The notes: generated by a model from the letters alone, not told the origin. Counted from the first letter of the stretch, positions 16,727 to 25,389 are shown. The stretch: DNA of 64,000 nt from Lysobacterales bacterium (GCA_002722315.1 PBLG01000047.1:1-64000); one strand, 5' to 3'. Numbers and translations: made by a program.

Positions 16727-17682
16727 GCGCGGGCGAGTTCGTCGCCGCCCAGCCCGGCCTCGACCAGGGGTGGCAAGTCGGCGTCGGCCGGGGCCAGAGT
16801 GGACCACGGTTCGGGCAGGCGGCGGGCAACCAGGCCGTGGACACGGGCCTGCATCGGGTCAGGCTCGGGCATGAATTGCCTGCGGGCAAAAGCCTTCCAG
16901 GCCCGTCCGACCACGTCCGGGTCGCCGTTCATCACGCGGGCTCTCAGCGCATTCAGAAAACCCAGGTTGAAGCGCGCCATGCGCTCGGCGTTACGAACCA
17001 TCCAGCCGGTCTCGGTCAGCACCATTCGCGGATCGTCGAGCATTGCGACGAAAAAACCCGGCGGCTGCTGGATCAACGCCTGTTCCAGCCATCGCATGTA
17101 AACATCGGGGTCATCGCCCAGCGCGTTGTGGCAGCGCTCGCGCTTGCGCCTGGCTTCTGCGAGCTCGCGTTCCATTCGGGCCGTGCGCTCTTCCCGCATT
17201 GCTGCGCGATCCGAGGGGGATTCATCCTCGACCCTCAAGTGCTTATAGGCAATCCCGTCGTCAGGGTTGTACAGCTGCACGATCGAAGCATCAGGCCGCG
17301 GCTTGCCCATGATGCAGCGAGACGCTACAGGCGCCAGCGCCAGAAAGGCCTCCGACCACCCGGCCTCGGCCAGCGACCGCAACGAGGCGAGAAACGGCTC
17401 ACGCTCGTCCTCTGGCAGGTTCCAAACCGCTTCGCCGTCGACGTGCGTGACCACGTTGGGGCCCACCGGACGAGGCCCGCTGCCCAATAAACTCGGTTCG
17501 CCGCCGGCGCCCGCTTTGTCGGAGATTGGACGTTCGGCAGGGCCGGGCGGCTGCCCGGCCGAGGTCATCGGCACCGCCGTCTCGACGCGCGCCTGGCCGA
17601 GAAACAACCACCATAGAACCACTGCGGCAATCAGGACCAATAGCACCAGAGTGGGCCAAAGAAGACGGGTGCTCCGAGTCAT
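16666..17682 (-). CDS. Membrane-anchored hypothetical protein
   Basis: 338 residues, not recognised. One TM helix at about 8-28 (LLWPTLVLLVLIAAVVLWWLF), a Pro/Gly-rich linker, then a helical region with a charged stretch (AAMREERTARMERELAEARRKRERC) and alternating Trp/Ala/Leu patterns (YMRWLEQALIQQPPGFFVAML). Start overlaps the upstream gene's stop in ATGA. Layout resembles the upstream gene (TM anchor, Cys-containing helix, W-x-E-x-A segment), so they may be diverged paralogues. Codon use looks native. Confidence 0.7.
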   Translation of the reverse strand: MTRSTRLLWPTLVLLVLIAAVVLWWLFLGQARVETAVPMTSAGQPPGPAERPISDKAGAGGEPSLLGSGPRPVGPNVVTHVDGEAVWNLPEDEREPFLASLRSLAEAGWSEAFLALAPVASRCIMGKPRPDASIVQLYNPDDGIAYKHLRVEDESPSDRAAMREERTARMERELAEARRKRERCHNALGDDPDVYMRWLEQALIQQPPGFFVAMLDDPRMVLTETGWMVRNAERMARFNLGFLNALRARVMNGDPDVVGRAWKAFARRQFMPEPDPMQARVHGLVARRLPEPWSTLAPADADLPPLVEAGLGGDELARAHSAADELWRRCCADARMPR

Positions 17683-18806
17683 CGTGCCGGCAACTCGACA
17701 ATGGCCTGAACCCAGGCTTCGGCTTCGCGACGCTGCATCGGCGTCAGTTTTCCTTTAATGCGGTCCAGCTTTCTTCGCAAGCCGCCGAGATCGGCATTCG
17801 ACATTTCGTCGGGCAAATGCCAATGCCCGACCGGCCCGCTCCGGATGATGCGCAGCAAAGACTCGCCGTAAATCCAGACCCGTTGCGGATCCGGCTGCGC
17901 GAAAATCCCCTGCCCCTCAAACAAGACAAGGTTGAAAAGTACTGGAGCATAGCGCTCGCTTAGAAGCTCGCGAACGACATCGATCACGCGCGGCTTCAGT
18001 TCGGCGATTTCAACCGCGTTGCCTGCAAAATAAGGCTTCGCGTTGATGAACGCCATCCCGATCCACTGCGCCTTGGCTTCCAGGCTTCCCAGCGCTGCGG
18101 CGCGTTCCCACCAATCAAAGGCCGCACCCATCCGTTCTTCCTTGGGCACCGTTTCAACCCCGCCGCATCGAGCCTCCTTCGTCGCCCGCTCGGCCAACTG
18201 CCTGGCGATCCAGTCCCCGATCCACTGATCCCGGTCCAGCTGCGCCATCTCGCGGACGGCCTGCTCTGCCACGCCGGGTGCCATCTGCGCAGCGAGTATT
18301 TCATCGGATCGCAGCTTGTTCTCGAACGCCTCGGCGCCCGCCTCTTCCAGCTCGTCCAGACTTCGCTCGCTGTAGTCCAAGCACTCGAACAGGCGGTCGC
18401 CGATCTCGACCGCAACTTCGGCCTTGACGGCGCCCGACAAGTTGTCGACGGTCGCCACCATCTCGGCATAAGAGCCTTCGATAATCGAGGACGCCGCTGT
18501 CTCCGCATCCTCCAGTTCGAATCTTGTATATCGAACGGGGTCGTCCGTATCTCGGCCCGACTCGGCATCCGCTGGAGGATCCGGCAGCCCCGGCCAGAGA
18601 CCAAGTTCAAGCGCCGCTGCCGGATCGCCCCCAACCGCTTGTACGATCTCTCCGGCCGTCTCCACGTTGCCGCGCTGGACCGACCGGGATGCCGGACCAT
18701 CGTCCGACTCCGGGCCGCGCATGCCAAACCATGTCGACAGCCCAATCAGGACCGCCAATGCGGCTATGCCTGAGATTCTCCAAAATGAAGCATTCTGCAT
18801 TTTCAC
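17679..18806 (-). CDS. Membrane-anchored hypothetical protein with SEL1-like segment
   Basis: 375 residues, not recognised as a named family. TM helix at 10-29, acidic linker to about 95, then an all-helical domain; ERMGAAFDWWERAAALGSLEAKAQW at about 225-249 resembles a SEL1/TPR-like repeat. First gene of a two-gene unit coupled by ATGA. A periplasmic helical scaffold is possible. Confidence 0.7.
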   Translation of the reverse strand: MKMQNASFWRISGIAALAVLIGLSTWFGMRGPESDDGPASRSVQRGNVETAGEIVQAVGGDPAAALELGLWPGLPDPPADAESGRDTDDPVRYTRFELEDAETAASSIIEGSYAEMVATVDNLSGAVKAEVAVEIGDRLFECLDYSERSLDELEEAGAEAFENKLRSDEILAAQMAPGVAEQAVREMAQLDRDQWIGDWIARQLAERATKEARCGGVETVPKEERMGAAFDWWERAAALGSLEAKAQWIGMAFINAKPYFAGNAVEIAELKPRVIDVVRELLSERYAPVLFNLVLFEGQGIFAQPDPQRVWIYGESLLRIIRSGPVGHWHLPDEMSNADLGGLRRKLDRIKGKLTPMQRREAEAWVQAIVELPAR

Positions 18807-19038
18807 GATTCAACGCCCACTTCAGCCCCTGGATACCATAGCAAACCAGGCGCACCCAGTGGCCGGATGCTCGAGTTCGAGGGGCGTGGTTCATGACGAG
18901 GATTCGGTGGGGATCGGTCGCTGAAGGCCTCGCCACGCGTCGAACTGAAGCGACCGATCCGCGCCGAATCCGGCGCCGACGCCCCGAACCCAGCCGACGG
19001 AGCGAAACCGGTCATTCAATACCTCTGATTGCACGAGT
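18807..19038. other. Gene-free interval with a family B repeat
   Basis: Between the unknown pair (transcribed leftward) and the M16 gene. Apart from the family B hairpin at 18901-18970 I see no gene. It should contain the promoter for the pair, not identified with confidence. Confidence 0.4.
18901..18970. repeat. Family B hairpin, copy 2 (inverted)
   Basis: Arms 18901-18922 (GATTCGGTGGGGATCGGTCG start) and 18949-18970 pair with one mismatch and one wobble. Read in reverse, the loop carries the same TTCGACGCGTGGCGAGGCC as copy 1, while several stem positions differ on both arms together (for example ATCGATCG against ATCGGTCG). Confidence 0.8.
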
Positions 19039-19069
19039 AAAAAAGGCGCCGCGAGAGACTCGCGGCGCC
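19039..19069 (-). terminator. Rho-independent terminator of the M16 peptidase gene
   Basis: Minus strand GGCGCCGCGAG / CTCGCGGCGCC, an 11-bp perfect stem with a 3-nt loop followed by TTTTTT. A second palindrome at 19088-19114 (GGACCCGGCGCC / GGCGCCGGGTCC type) lies between it and the stop codon. Confidence 0.88.
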
Positions 19070-19123
19070 TGATCTGCTTCGGAACTTCGGACCCGGCGCC
19101 GGGCGCCGGGTCCGAGTAGCCGT

Positions 19124-21883
19124 CTACTCTTCTGAAGCTTCTTCCTCACCTTCCTCTTCGGCGGTGAAGTCGCCGGCGATGGAGATCGTCATGGCCTCGG
19201 GATCAAGCCACTTGGCCACGGCCTGGTTGATTTCTTCGAGAGAAACCTCTGCCAGGCGCTTTTCGCGCTCGGCGTTGAAGTACAGGTCGCGGTCCAGGTA
19301 CAGGCCGGTGTCCAGCAGGCCGGCCAGGCGGCCGTCATCGGAACGGACCAGGCGCTGCTGCTGCAGGAAGCCGGTGCGGCCGGATTCGAGTTCCTCGGCG
19401 TTGAAGCCCTGCTCGACCACCTTGACCAGTTCCTCGTCGAGCACTTCCTCGAGCCGATCGCGGTTTTCCGGCGCGTACATGGCAAACGCGAAGAAGCCGC
19501 CGTTCTCGTCCTCGGCGCTGGCGTTGAAGTTGCCGCCGACCGCGTAGCTCAGGCCTTCCTCGTTGCGGATCCGGTTGCCCAGGCGCGAGCTCAGGAAGCC
19601 GCCGCCCATCATGTAACCGGCCAGCTGCAGCGCCGGGTAATCGGGATTGGTGTCCGACAACGGCATCGACTGGGCGGCAATCAGGACCGCGTTGGCCTTG
19701 TCGTCGAGCTGCTCGACCATGCGCTGCGGCGCGACCTGCTCAAACGGATCAGGCACGTGCGCGTATTCGACGCCGGCGGTCCAGTCGCCGAAATGTTCTT
19801 CGAGCCGGGCGCGCAGCGCATCCGGGTCGAAGTCGCCGACGAAGGCGATGGTCGTGCCCGGGCCGAAGCCGTAGAAGCGCTGGTGGAAATCCTTCAGCTG
19901 ATCGACCGTCAGCGATTCCACGCGCGCCTTCGACTCGTCGAACGTGGGCGTGTAGTCCGGATGATCGGACGGCAGCGGGTTCATGTGCCGGTTGAGCTTG
20001 CGCGAGGCCACGCCGGCCGGGTCGTCGCTCTGCTGCGCGATCTGGGTCAGGCTCTGGTTCTTGTACTCGTCCAGTTCCTTTTCCGGGAACACCGGGCGCT
20101 TGGCGATCTCGGCGACCAGGTCGACCACGTCGAGCAGGTTCTCCCGCTTGGTGTCAATGCTGGCAGAAACCGAGGTCGAACCGCCCAGGTTGAGGCCGGC
20201 CTGCAGCTCGTCGACGCGATCTGCGATCTCCTGGCGAGTGTAGTTCTCGGTGCCGCGATTGAGCAGGCTGGCGGTGGCGCCGGGGATGCTGCCCAGCCCG
20301 GTCAGCGCTTCCTCGTTACCGATGCGCATCGTGATCGAGCCTCTGACGCGCTCGCCCCGGGTGCTCTTGGGCAGCAGCGCGACCTCGGTGCCGTTGCTCA
20401 GTTCGAAGCGGACCACCCGCGACTCGATATTCTCCGGCGTGGCTTCGAAATCCTCGCCTTCCGAACGCTGTTCGCGGCCTTCGTAGCCGGCCAGCAATTC
20501 CTCGGGGTCGGGCGTCGGGGCGATGACCGCGCGCTGCGGCTCGTCTTCGGGAATGAAGCGGCCGACCGTGCGGTTGTCGCGCACGATGTAGGTTTCCGCT
20601 GCGAGCCGGACGTCGTCGGCGGTGATCTGCTCGAGCCGGTCGCGGTGCAGGAACAGCATGCGCCAGTCGCCGGCGGCGGCCCACTCGGACAGGCCGATGC
20701 CGACGCGGCTGCTGTCGTTCAGGGTTCTTTCCATGTCGCTGGTCAACGACGCCACCGCGCGCTTGACTTCTTCTTCGGTCGGCGGGTTGGCTTCGAGATC
20801 GGCCAGCGTTTCAAGCGTGATTTCGCGCGCCTTTTCCAGGTCGCCGTCTTCGGGCAGGTTGGCGTATACAAGCAGCAGCGAGGGTTCCGGCAGGCGGAAC
20901 ACGATGGATCCGACCTGGCTCGCGATGCCGGGCTCGACCAGCGCCTTGTACAGACGGCCCGACGGGCTGTCGCCGAGCACGAAGCTCAGCGCTTCGACCG
21001 CGGCGAAATCGTCGTGCAGGGCGGAAGGCACATGGTAGGCGGCCATCAGCGTGGGAACGCTTCCGGACCGGCGAACCGTGACTTCACGCGCGCCGTCCTG
21101 GTACGGGTCACGGGTGTAGGTTTCCCAGAGCTTGTTGTCCAGGGTACGTTCCGGGGCCGGAATGGCGCCGAAGTACTGCTCGACCAGCTCCAGCGCCTTG
21201 TCGGACTCGAAATTGCCCGAGATGATGACCATCGCGTTGTCGGGCTGGTAATAGGTTTCGTAGAAGTTCTTCAGGCGCTCGATGGGCACGTTCTCGAGGT
21301 CGGCGCGCGCCCCGATGGTCGAACGGCCGTAGCCGTGCCACTCGTAGGCGGTGGCCATGACGCGCTGCAGCAGCACCCGGAACGGGTTGTTCTCGCCGAT
21401 CTCGAACTCGTTGCGCACCACGGTCATTTCGCTTTCCAGGTCCTCGGCCGAGATGAACGAGTTGACCATGCGATCGGCCTCCATGCGCAGTGCCCATTCG
21501 AGGTTTTCGACCTCCGAGGGCAGCGTCTGGAAGTAGTTGGTGCGTTCCCACCAGGTCGTGCCGTTGGCGAATCCGCCGCGCTCGGAGATCTCCTTCTTGA
21601 TGTCCTGGTGATCGGGCGTCCCCATGAACACCAGGTGCTCCAGCAGGTGGGCCATGCCGGTCTCGCCGTAGCTTTCGTGCTTGGAACCGACGAAATAGGT
21701 GACGTTGACCGTGGTCGTCGGTCGGCTGGAATCCGGCATCAGCAGCACTTTCATGCCGTTGTCGAGCTGGTATTCGCTGATGCCTTCGACCTCGGTGACG
21801 AGCTCCGGGCCGTCCTGTGCAAGCGCCTGCAGGGTCATCAGACCCAACAGCGCGATGAATGCAATCCGAAAATGCAGTTTCAT
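19124..21883 (-). CDS. M16 family zinc metallopeptidase (two-domain pitrilysin type)
   Basis: 919 residues with signal peptide 1-22 (cleavage after ALA), so periplasmic. The N-terminal M16 domain has the inverted zinc motif HLLEH at 79-83 and the distal Glu in VRNEFEIGENNPF. M16C-type inactive second half begins with FELSNGTEVALLPKSTRGERV; PFSYA-like GGGFLSSRLGNRIRNEEGLSYAVG is the conserved R/Y substrate-binding element. Acidic C-terminal tail. It degrades peptides in a closed chamber; substrate unknown. It follows thiE on the same strand and ends with a strong terminator. Confidence 0.92.
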   Translation of the reverse strand: MKLHFRIAFIALLGLMTLQALAQDGPELVTEVEGISEYQLDNGMKVLLMPDSSRPTTTVNVTYFVGSKHESYGETGMAHLLEHLVFMGTPDHQDIKKEISERGGFANGTTWWERTNYFQTLPSEVENLEWALRMEADRMVNSFISAEDLESEMTVVRNEFEIGENNPFRVLLQRVMATAYEWHGYGRSTIGARADLENVPIERLKNFYETYYQPDNAMVIISGNFESDKALELVEQYFGAIPAPERTLDNKLWETYTRDPYQDGAREVTVRRSGSVPTLMAAYHVPSALHDDFAAVEALSFVLGDSPSGRLYKALVEPGIASQVGSIVFRLPEPSLLLVYANLPEDGDLEKAREITLETLADLEANPPTEEEVKRAVASLTSDMERTLNDSSRVGIGLSEWAAAGDWRMLFLHRDRLEQITADDVRLAAETYIVRDNRTVGRFIPEDEPQRAVIAPTPDPEELLAGYEGREQRSEGEDFEATPENIESRVVRFELSNGTEVALLPKSTRGERVRGSITMRIGNEEALTGLGSIPGATASLLNRGTENYTRQEIADRVDELQAGLNLGGSTSVSASIDTKRENLLDVVDLVAEIAKRPVFPEKELDEYKNQSLTQIAQQSDDPAGVASRKLNRHMNPLPSDHPDYTPTFDESKARVESLTVDQLKDFHQRFYGFGPGTTIAFVGDFDPDALRARLEEHFGDWTAGVEYAHVPDPFEQVAPQRMVEQLDDKANAVLIAAQSMPLSDTNPDYPALQLAGYMMGGGFLSSRLGNRIRNEEGLSYAVGGNFNASAEDENGGFFAFAMYAPENRDRLEEVLDEELVKVVEQGFNAEELESGRTGFLQQQRLVRSDDGRLAGLLDTGLYLDRDLYFNAEREKRLAEVSLEEINQAVAKWLDPEAMTISIAGDFTAEEEGEEEASEE

Positions 21884-21985
21884 TGAAAAATTTCCTGGTT
21901 GATGAACAAACTCCCCGGTCCGGATTATGCCCCAGGCGCGTCGACGAGACGTCTGCCATAAGTCACGACCGGCGGGAAGGCCGTG

Positions 21986-22606
21986 TCAGTCGAAAAGCCG
22001 GGCAAAGGCGGCCGCGCGGGCTTCGATGTCGGGCGCGTCGAAAAGGTCCGAGATGACGGCCAGCAGGTCGGCGCCGGCATCGATCAGTGCCGGGGCGTGC
22101 TCCAGCGTGATGCCCCCGATCGCGACCACCGGCCTGCCCAGGCGCCGTGCGGCGGTCAGCACTTCGGGTCGGCAGCGTACCGCGTCGGGCTTGGTCGGCG
22201 AGGGATGCATGCTGCCGAAGGCGAGATAGTCCGCGCCGCGGGCCGCGAGGTCTTCGGCGCGCCCCAGGTCGTCATAGCAGGACACGCCGACGACCCGGTC
22301 CGGGCCGACCAACCGCCGCGCCTGGGCGATCGATACGTCGTCGCGGCCCAGGTGCACGCCGTCGGCATCGATCCCGGCGGCCAGTTCCGGGTCGTCGTTG
22401 ACGATCAGCAACGCGCCGTGCCGGCGACACAACTCGACAAGGCCCTGCGCCGATTCACGCTGCGCTCTCGACTTGGCCCGATACTGCAGCATGACGGCGC
22501 CCCCGGAAAGCGCGCGGGCGGCCGATTCCAGCAGCGCCGTGCCGACCAGCCCTTCGGGCGTGACGGCGTAAAGGCCGCGCTTGTCAGCAAGCCGGGATGG
22601 ATTCAT
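21986..22606 (-). CDS. thiE: Thiamine-phosphate synthase
   Basis: 206 residues, TIM barrel joining HMP-PP and thiazole phosphate. Motifs LQYRAKS, LIVNDDPELA, DGVHLGRDDVS, GVSCYDDL and the phosphate-binding GGITLEHAP are present, with DYLAFGSMHPSPTKP. Divergent from the rubredoxin gene, a frequent arrangement in gammaproteobacteria. Confidence 0.94.
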   Translation of the reverse strand: MNPSRLADKRGLYAVTPEGLVGTALLESAARALSGGAVMLQYRAKSRAQRESAQGLVELCRRHGALLIVNDDPELAAGIDADGVHLGRDDVSIAQARRLVGPDRVVGVSCYDDLGRAEDLAARGADYLAFGSMHPSPTKPDAVRCRPEVLTAARRLGRPVVAIGGITLEHAPALIDAGADLLAVISDLFDAPDIEARAAAFARLFD

Positions 22607-22649
22607 CTACAATTTCGCGCTATTCGAGACATCATCAGAACTGAACATT

Positions 22650-22832
22650 ATGAGCGAAGCCGAACCCTTCAAGAAGTGGATGTGCGTTGTCTGCGGCTGG
22701 ATCTACGACGAGGAAATGGGCGACCCCGACAGCGGCCTGGCGCCCGGAACGCGCTGGGACGAAGTGCCCGAATCCTGGGTGTGCCCGGATTGTGGGGCGG
22801 GGAAGGAAGACTTCGAAATGGTCGAATTCTAA
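22650..22832 (+). CDS. rubA: Rubredoxin
   Basis: 60 residues, single Fe centre bound by Cys12, 15, 45 and 48 (CVVCG and CPDCG). WIYDEEMGDPDSGLAPGTRWDEVPESWVCPDCG is the standard fold. It acts in cytosolic electron transfer, partner not indicated. I use the ATG at 22650; an upstream ATG would add an unrelated leader overlapping thiE. Confidence 0.96.
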   Translation: MSEAEPFKKWMCVVCGWIYDEEMGDPDSGLAPGTRWDEVPESWVCPDCGAGKEDFEMVEF

Positions 22833-22976
22833 AAACGCTTCCAGCGCTACTGCGCGAGCCTCTGCCGGCGTCCGGCGGTGCTCGGAATCCTCATGTACCC
22901 GGCATGTACACTGCGGTTCCTGCGCTCCGGCGGCCACCGGCATAGGCTCGCTCGCTACGCCCTGGAAGCGTTTTTC
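22832..22976. repeat. Family C repeat, copy 1
   Basis: Outer arms AAACGCTTCCAG and CTGGAAGCGTTT close a roughly 140-bp element. Inside are CTACTGCGCGAGCC, a core CTCGGAATCCTCATGTACCC ... GTACACTGCGGTTCCTGCGC and GCTCGCTCGCTACG. The right arm ends in TTTTT, so it may also terminate rubA. Confidence 0.8.
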
Positions 22977-22977
22977 C

Positions 22978-23118
22978 CCGTCTACTGCAACCAAGCCTAA
23001 TTTCGATATCCGGCGGTGCTCGGAATCCTCATGCACCGGCAAGTGCACTGCGGTTCCTGCGCTCCGGCGGCCACTGCCAGCAATCCGCTCGCTACGCTCT
23101 GGGAGCATTTTCCCCTCC
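22978..23118. repeat. Family C repeat, copy 2
   Basis: The core CCGGCGGTGCTCGGAATCCT at 23010 onward, then CATGCACCGGCAAGTGCACT, CTCCGGCGGCCAC, and CGCTCGCTACGCTCTGGGAG with TTTT, is a clear tandem copy of the module at 22832. The left arm is degenerate. The CATGCAC/GTGCAC pair differs from copy 1 (CATGTAC/GTACAC) on both sides. Confidence 0.75.
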
Positions 23119-23329
23119 GATCTGGTCAAATCCCGAAAAAATTCGCTCGGTTTTACTCGGTCGCAAAACCACCCAGTCACACGACCTGAAAGTCCCTCGC
23201 TACGACGCGGCAGCGGATGAGACGGGTTGGAAAACACTTCCAGAGCTACTGCGGGCGCATCCGGGGCCGCAGGTCAGGTTTTTCGTGTTCTTCGTGGTTA
23301 ATCGCTTTTGACTTTCTCGTCCGATACCG
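23119..23329. other. Gene-free interval with a partial family C arm
   Basis: At 23228-23262 AAAACACTTCCAGAGCTACT repeats the left arm of family C without its core. No gene seen between here and the phosphoesterase stop. Confidence 0.5.
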
Positions 23330-24070
23330 CTACGCGGCAAGGTAGCCGCTGCGGAAACCGGTCTCGTTGAGCTCGAACCAGCGCGCCATGGGCGTGGTTT
23401 CGCCGGCGGTGAAGCGCGCCGTGGCAGGCAGGCTGTTGGCGGCCGTCGACGGGCAGGCCAGGCACTCGACACCCTCGACCTGCTGTCGGAATCTCTGGTG
23501 AACGTGGCCGAAGGCGATGAAACGGACCGACGGCAGTTTGCCAATCCTGGCCCACAACCGCTCGGCGGCTCGCATGCCGACCTTGTCTATCCAGGCCGCC
23601 CCGACCGGGGTCGGCTGATGATGAACGAAGACGCCCGCGGGGCGATCGCCTTCGAGCTCGTCGAGAGCCTTCAGCCGCGCGTCGTCCAGTTCTCCGCCGG
23701 GATCGTTCGGCCAGGCGGAGTCCAGCAGCGCCAGCGACCAGCCGCCGACCGCAACGACGGGACCCGACTGGAATCCGGCCTCGTCGAAAACCGGCGACAT
23801 CGCGTCGCGCTCGTCGTGATTGCCGGGAATCCAGGCTACCGGACATCCGAAGCGGCCTGCCCAGTCGCGAATCCTGCAATAACTCTCGACGCTGGCATCC
23901 TCGGACAGGTCGCCGGTCAAAACGAGAAGATCGGGCGCCCACCGACGCGCCGCATCGGTCAGCCGCTCGAGGTTGGCATCGGCGTTCTGCCCGCGGTATG
24001 CTGCGGCCGGATCGCGCGCGAGGGGACAATCCGAGACCTGCAGCAGTCTTGTCGGCTTACGTCGCGGCAT
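23330..24070 (-). CDS. CpdA-like calcineurin-superfamily phosphoesterase
   Basis: 246 residues. Metallophosphoesterase motifs run LQVSDCPL at 10-17, GDLSED at 53-58, GNHDE at 83-87, VHHQP in the middle and GHVHQR late, the class III cyclic nucleotide phosphodiesterase order (CpdA hydrolyses cAMP). The first motif is normally D-x-H; here it is D-C-P, so the first metal-binding His is absent, which may change metal content or activity. Otherwise the site is complete. Confidence 0.8.
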   Translation of the reverse strand: MPRRKPTRLLQVSDCPLARDPAAAYRGQNADANLERLTDAARRWAPDLLVLTGDLSEDASVESYCRIRDWAGRFGCPVAWIPGNHDERDAMSPVFDEAGFQSGPVVAVGGWSLALLDSAWPNDPGGELDDARLKALDELEGDRPAGVFVHHQPTPVGAAWIDKVGMRAAERLWARIGKLPSVRFIAFGHVHQRFRQQVEGVECLACPSTAANSLPATARFTAGETTPMARWFELNETGFRSGYLAA

Positions 24071-24112
24071 ACTCTGGGATACTCTCGATTGATCAATTAC
24101 GGGGATTTTCCC

Positions 24113-24328
24113 ATGATTCCGAAATTCGTCCGCAGATTCCTGGAACGCCGCCGGTTTCCGACGCTGATGCTGGTGGGCGGTGTGCTGTTCCTCGCCAACC
24201 TGCTGGTGCCGGACCCGATCCCGTTCGTCGACGAAATCCTGATGCTTATCGCGACCGTCGCGATCGGCAGCGTGCGAAGAAAAAAGGAAACGCAGAAACC
24301 GCGGGAAGACGACCGAAAGCCGTCATGA
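24113..24328 (+). CDS. DUF6116 family small membrane protein
   Basis: 71 residues. One or two hydrophobic segments (TLMLVGGVLFLANLLVPDPIPFVDEILMLIATVAIGSV), with PDPIPFVDEIL matching the family's PDFIPFLDE motif, and a basic tail. Common in Xanthomonadales; function unknown. Convergent with the DUF192 gene, stops 5 bp apart. Confidence 0.8.
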   Translation: MIPKFVRRFLERRRFPTLMLVGGVLFLANLLVPDPIPFVDEILMLIATVAIGSVRRKKETQKPREDDRKPS

Positions 24329-24333
24329 CGCCT

Positions 24334-24858
24334 TCATGACTCCGGCGATTGCGAATCCGTCACCTGCACGCCGGCCACGTTGCCGACCCGGACCGAATCG
24401 CCGATCTGCACGCCCAGTCGCTCCATTTCCCCGGCGTTGACCTCGAGCACGTACTGCGCCGGCGCGCCGCTGGGGTAGCCGGGGCAACGGCGGGTTCGGC
24501 ACGGCGGCGTGTCCAGCGACCAGCCGACGATTTCCAGGTCCGGACCGATATAGACGATATCCAGCGGAATGCGGGTGTTCAGCATCCAGAAGGAGCGCGG
24601 CGCCGGCTGGCCCCAGATGAAGAACATGCCCTCGGTGGCACCGAGTTCGTCGCGATACATCAAGCCCCGCGACCGTTCATCGTCCTCGTCGGCAATCTCG
24701 ACGTAGTAGCGCTGACCGCCGACCTCCACCCAGGGCTCGCCGGCCCGACACGCGCCGACCAGCAACAGCAGAACGACTGCGAGCACGGCGCGCAAGAGCG
24801 TCGCCCGGAAAAGCACAGCTGGGGACGTGGCGGTCGTGGTCGTCGAGTGCGTATGCAT
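24334..24858 (-). CDS. DUF192 family lipoprotein
   Basis: 174 residues. Signal with lipobox-like LLVGAC at about 35-40, then the DUF192 core (YYVEIADEDDERSRGLMYRDEL, GMFFIWGQPAPRSFWMLNTRIPLDIVYI, and PAQYVLEVNAGEMERLGVQIGDSV). Periplasmic domain of unknown function. I start at ATG 24858; the upstream in-frame extension overlaps folA and is non-conserved in character. Confidence 0.85.
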   Translation of the reverse strand: MHTHSTTTTATSPAVLFRATLLRAVLAVVLLLLVGACRAGEPWVEVGGQRYYVEIADEDDERSRGLMYRDELGATEGMFFIWGQPAPRSFWMLNTRIPLDIVYIGPDLEIVGWSLDTPPCRTRRCPGYPSGAPAQYVLEVNAGEMERLGVQIGDSVRVGNVAGVQVTDSQSPES

Positions 24859-24865
24859 TGTCAAT

Positions 24866-25378
24866 TCATCCCGATGTCGCGGTGCGCGACAGCGAACAGA
24901 ATACCAGCGCGTAAGGGTTTTCGGCGTCCGCAGGCCGGCGGCGCATCGCGGCAACAGCCCAGTCGGCATGGGTCCAGGCCGGGAAATGGGTGTCGCCTTC
25001 CGGGGCGGCATCGATGAAGGTCAGTTCCATTCGCTTTGCCAGCGGCAGAGCCGACCGGTAGAGCTCGCCGCCGCCGATCACCATGACCGGACCGGGTTCG
25101 AGCCGACCCAGTGCCTCGGCCAGCGATCCGGCCACCTCGCACCCGGCCGGCGCCGGTTCCAGCGAGCGGCTGAGCACGACGTTGTGCCGGCCCGGCAGCG
25201 CCTTGCCGATCGATTCGAACGTACGCCGCCCCATCACGACCGGATGCCCCAGCGTCACGGCCTTGAAGTGCCTCAGATCAGCCGGCAGATGCCACGGCAT
25301 CCCGCCGTCCACCCCGATGACTCGGTTCCGGCCCATGGCGGCGATCAGGACGACTTCATGCCTGCTTTTTACATTCAT
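24866..25378 (-). CDS. folA: Dihydrofolate reductase
   Basis: 170 residues, NADPH-dependent. VVLIAAMGRNRVIGVDGGMPWHLPADLRHFK, VVMGRRTFESIG, GRHNVVLSR and VMVIGGGELY are all present; the catalytic acidic residue is Asp in LPADLRHF. I use ATG 25378, 11 bp after the res stop; a TTG at 25393 is also in frame. The genes normally next to it (thyA, lgt) are 7 kb away behind the restriction island. Confidence 0.95.
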   Translation of the reverse strand: MNVKSRHEVVLIAAMGRNRVIGVDGGMPWHLPADLRHFKAVTLGHPVVMGRRTFESIGKALPGRHNVVLSRSLEPAPAGCEVAGSLAEALGRLEPGPVMVIGGGELYRSALPLAKRMELTFIDAAPEGDTHFPAWTHADWAVAAMRRRPADAENPYALVFCSLSRTATSG

Positions 25379-25389
25379 CCGATTAAGAC

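Noticed and set aside
19757..21886. 709-codon plus-strand frame over the M16 gene
   Set aside because: Antisense to an unmistakable zinc peptidase with signal peptide and HLLEH motif.
21884..21985. TPP riboswitch near thiE
   Set aside because: thiE starts at 22606 on the other side, and no conserved THI-box elements were recognised in either flank.
22832..23118. Tandem family C modules as a small-RNA gene pair
   Set aside because: Palindromic arms and an inverted copy elsewhere fit a dispersed repeat better; no promoter seen.
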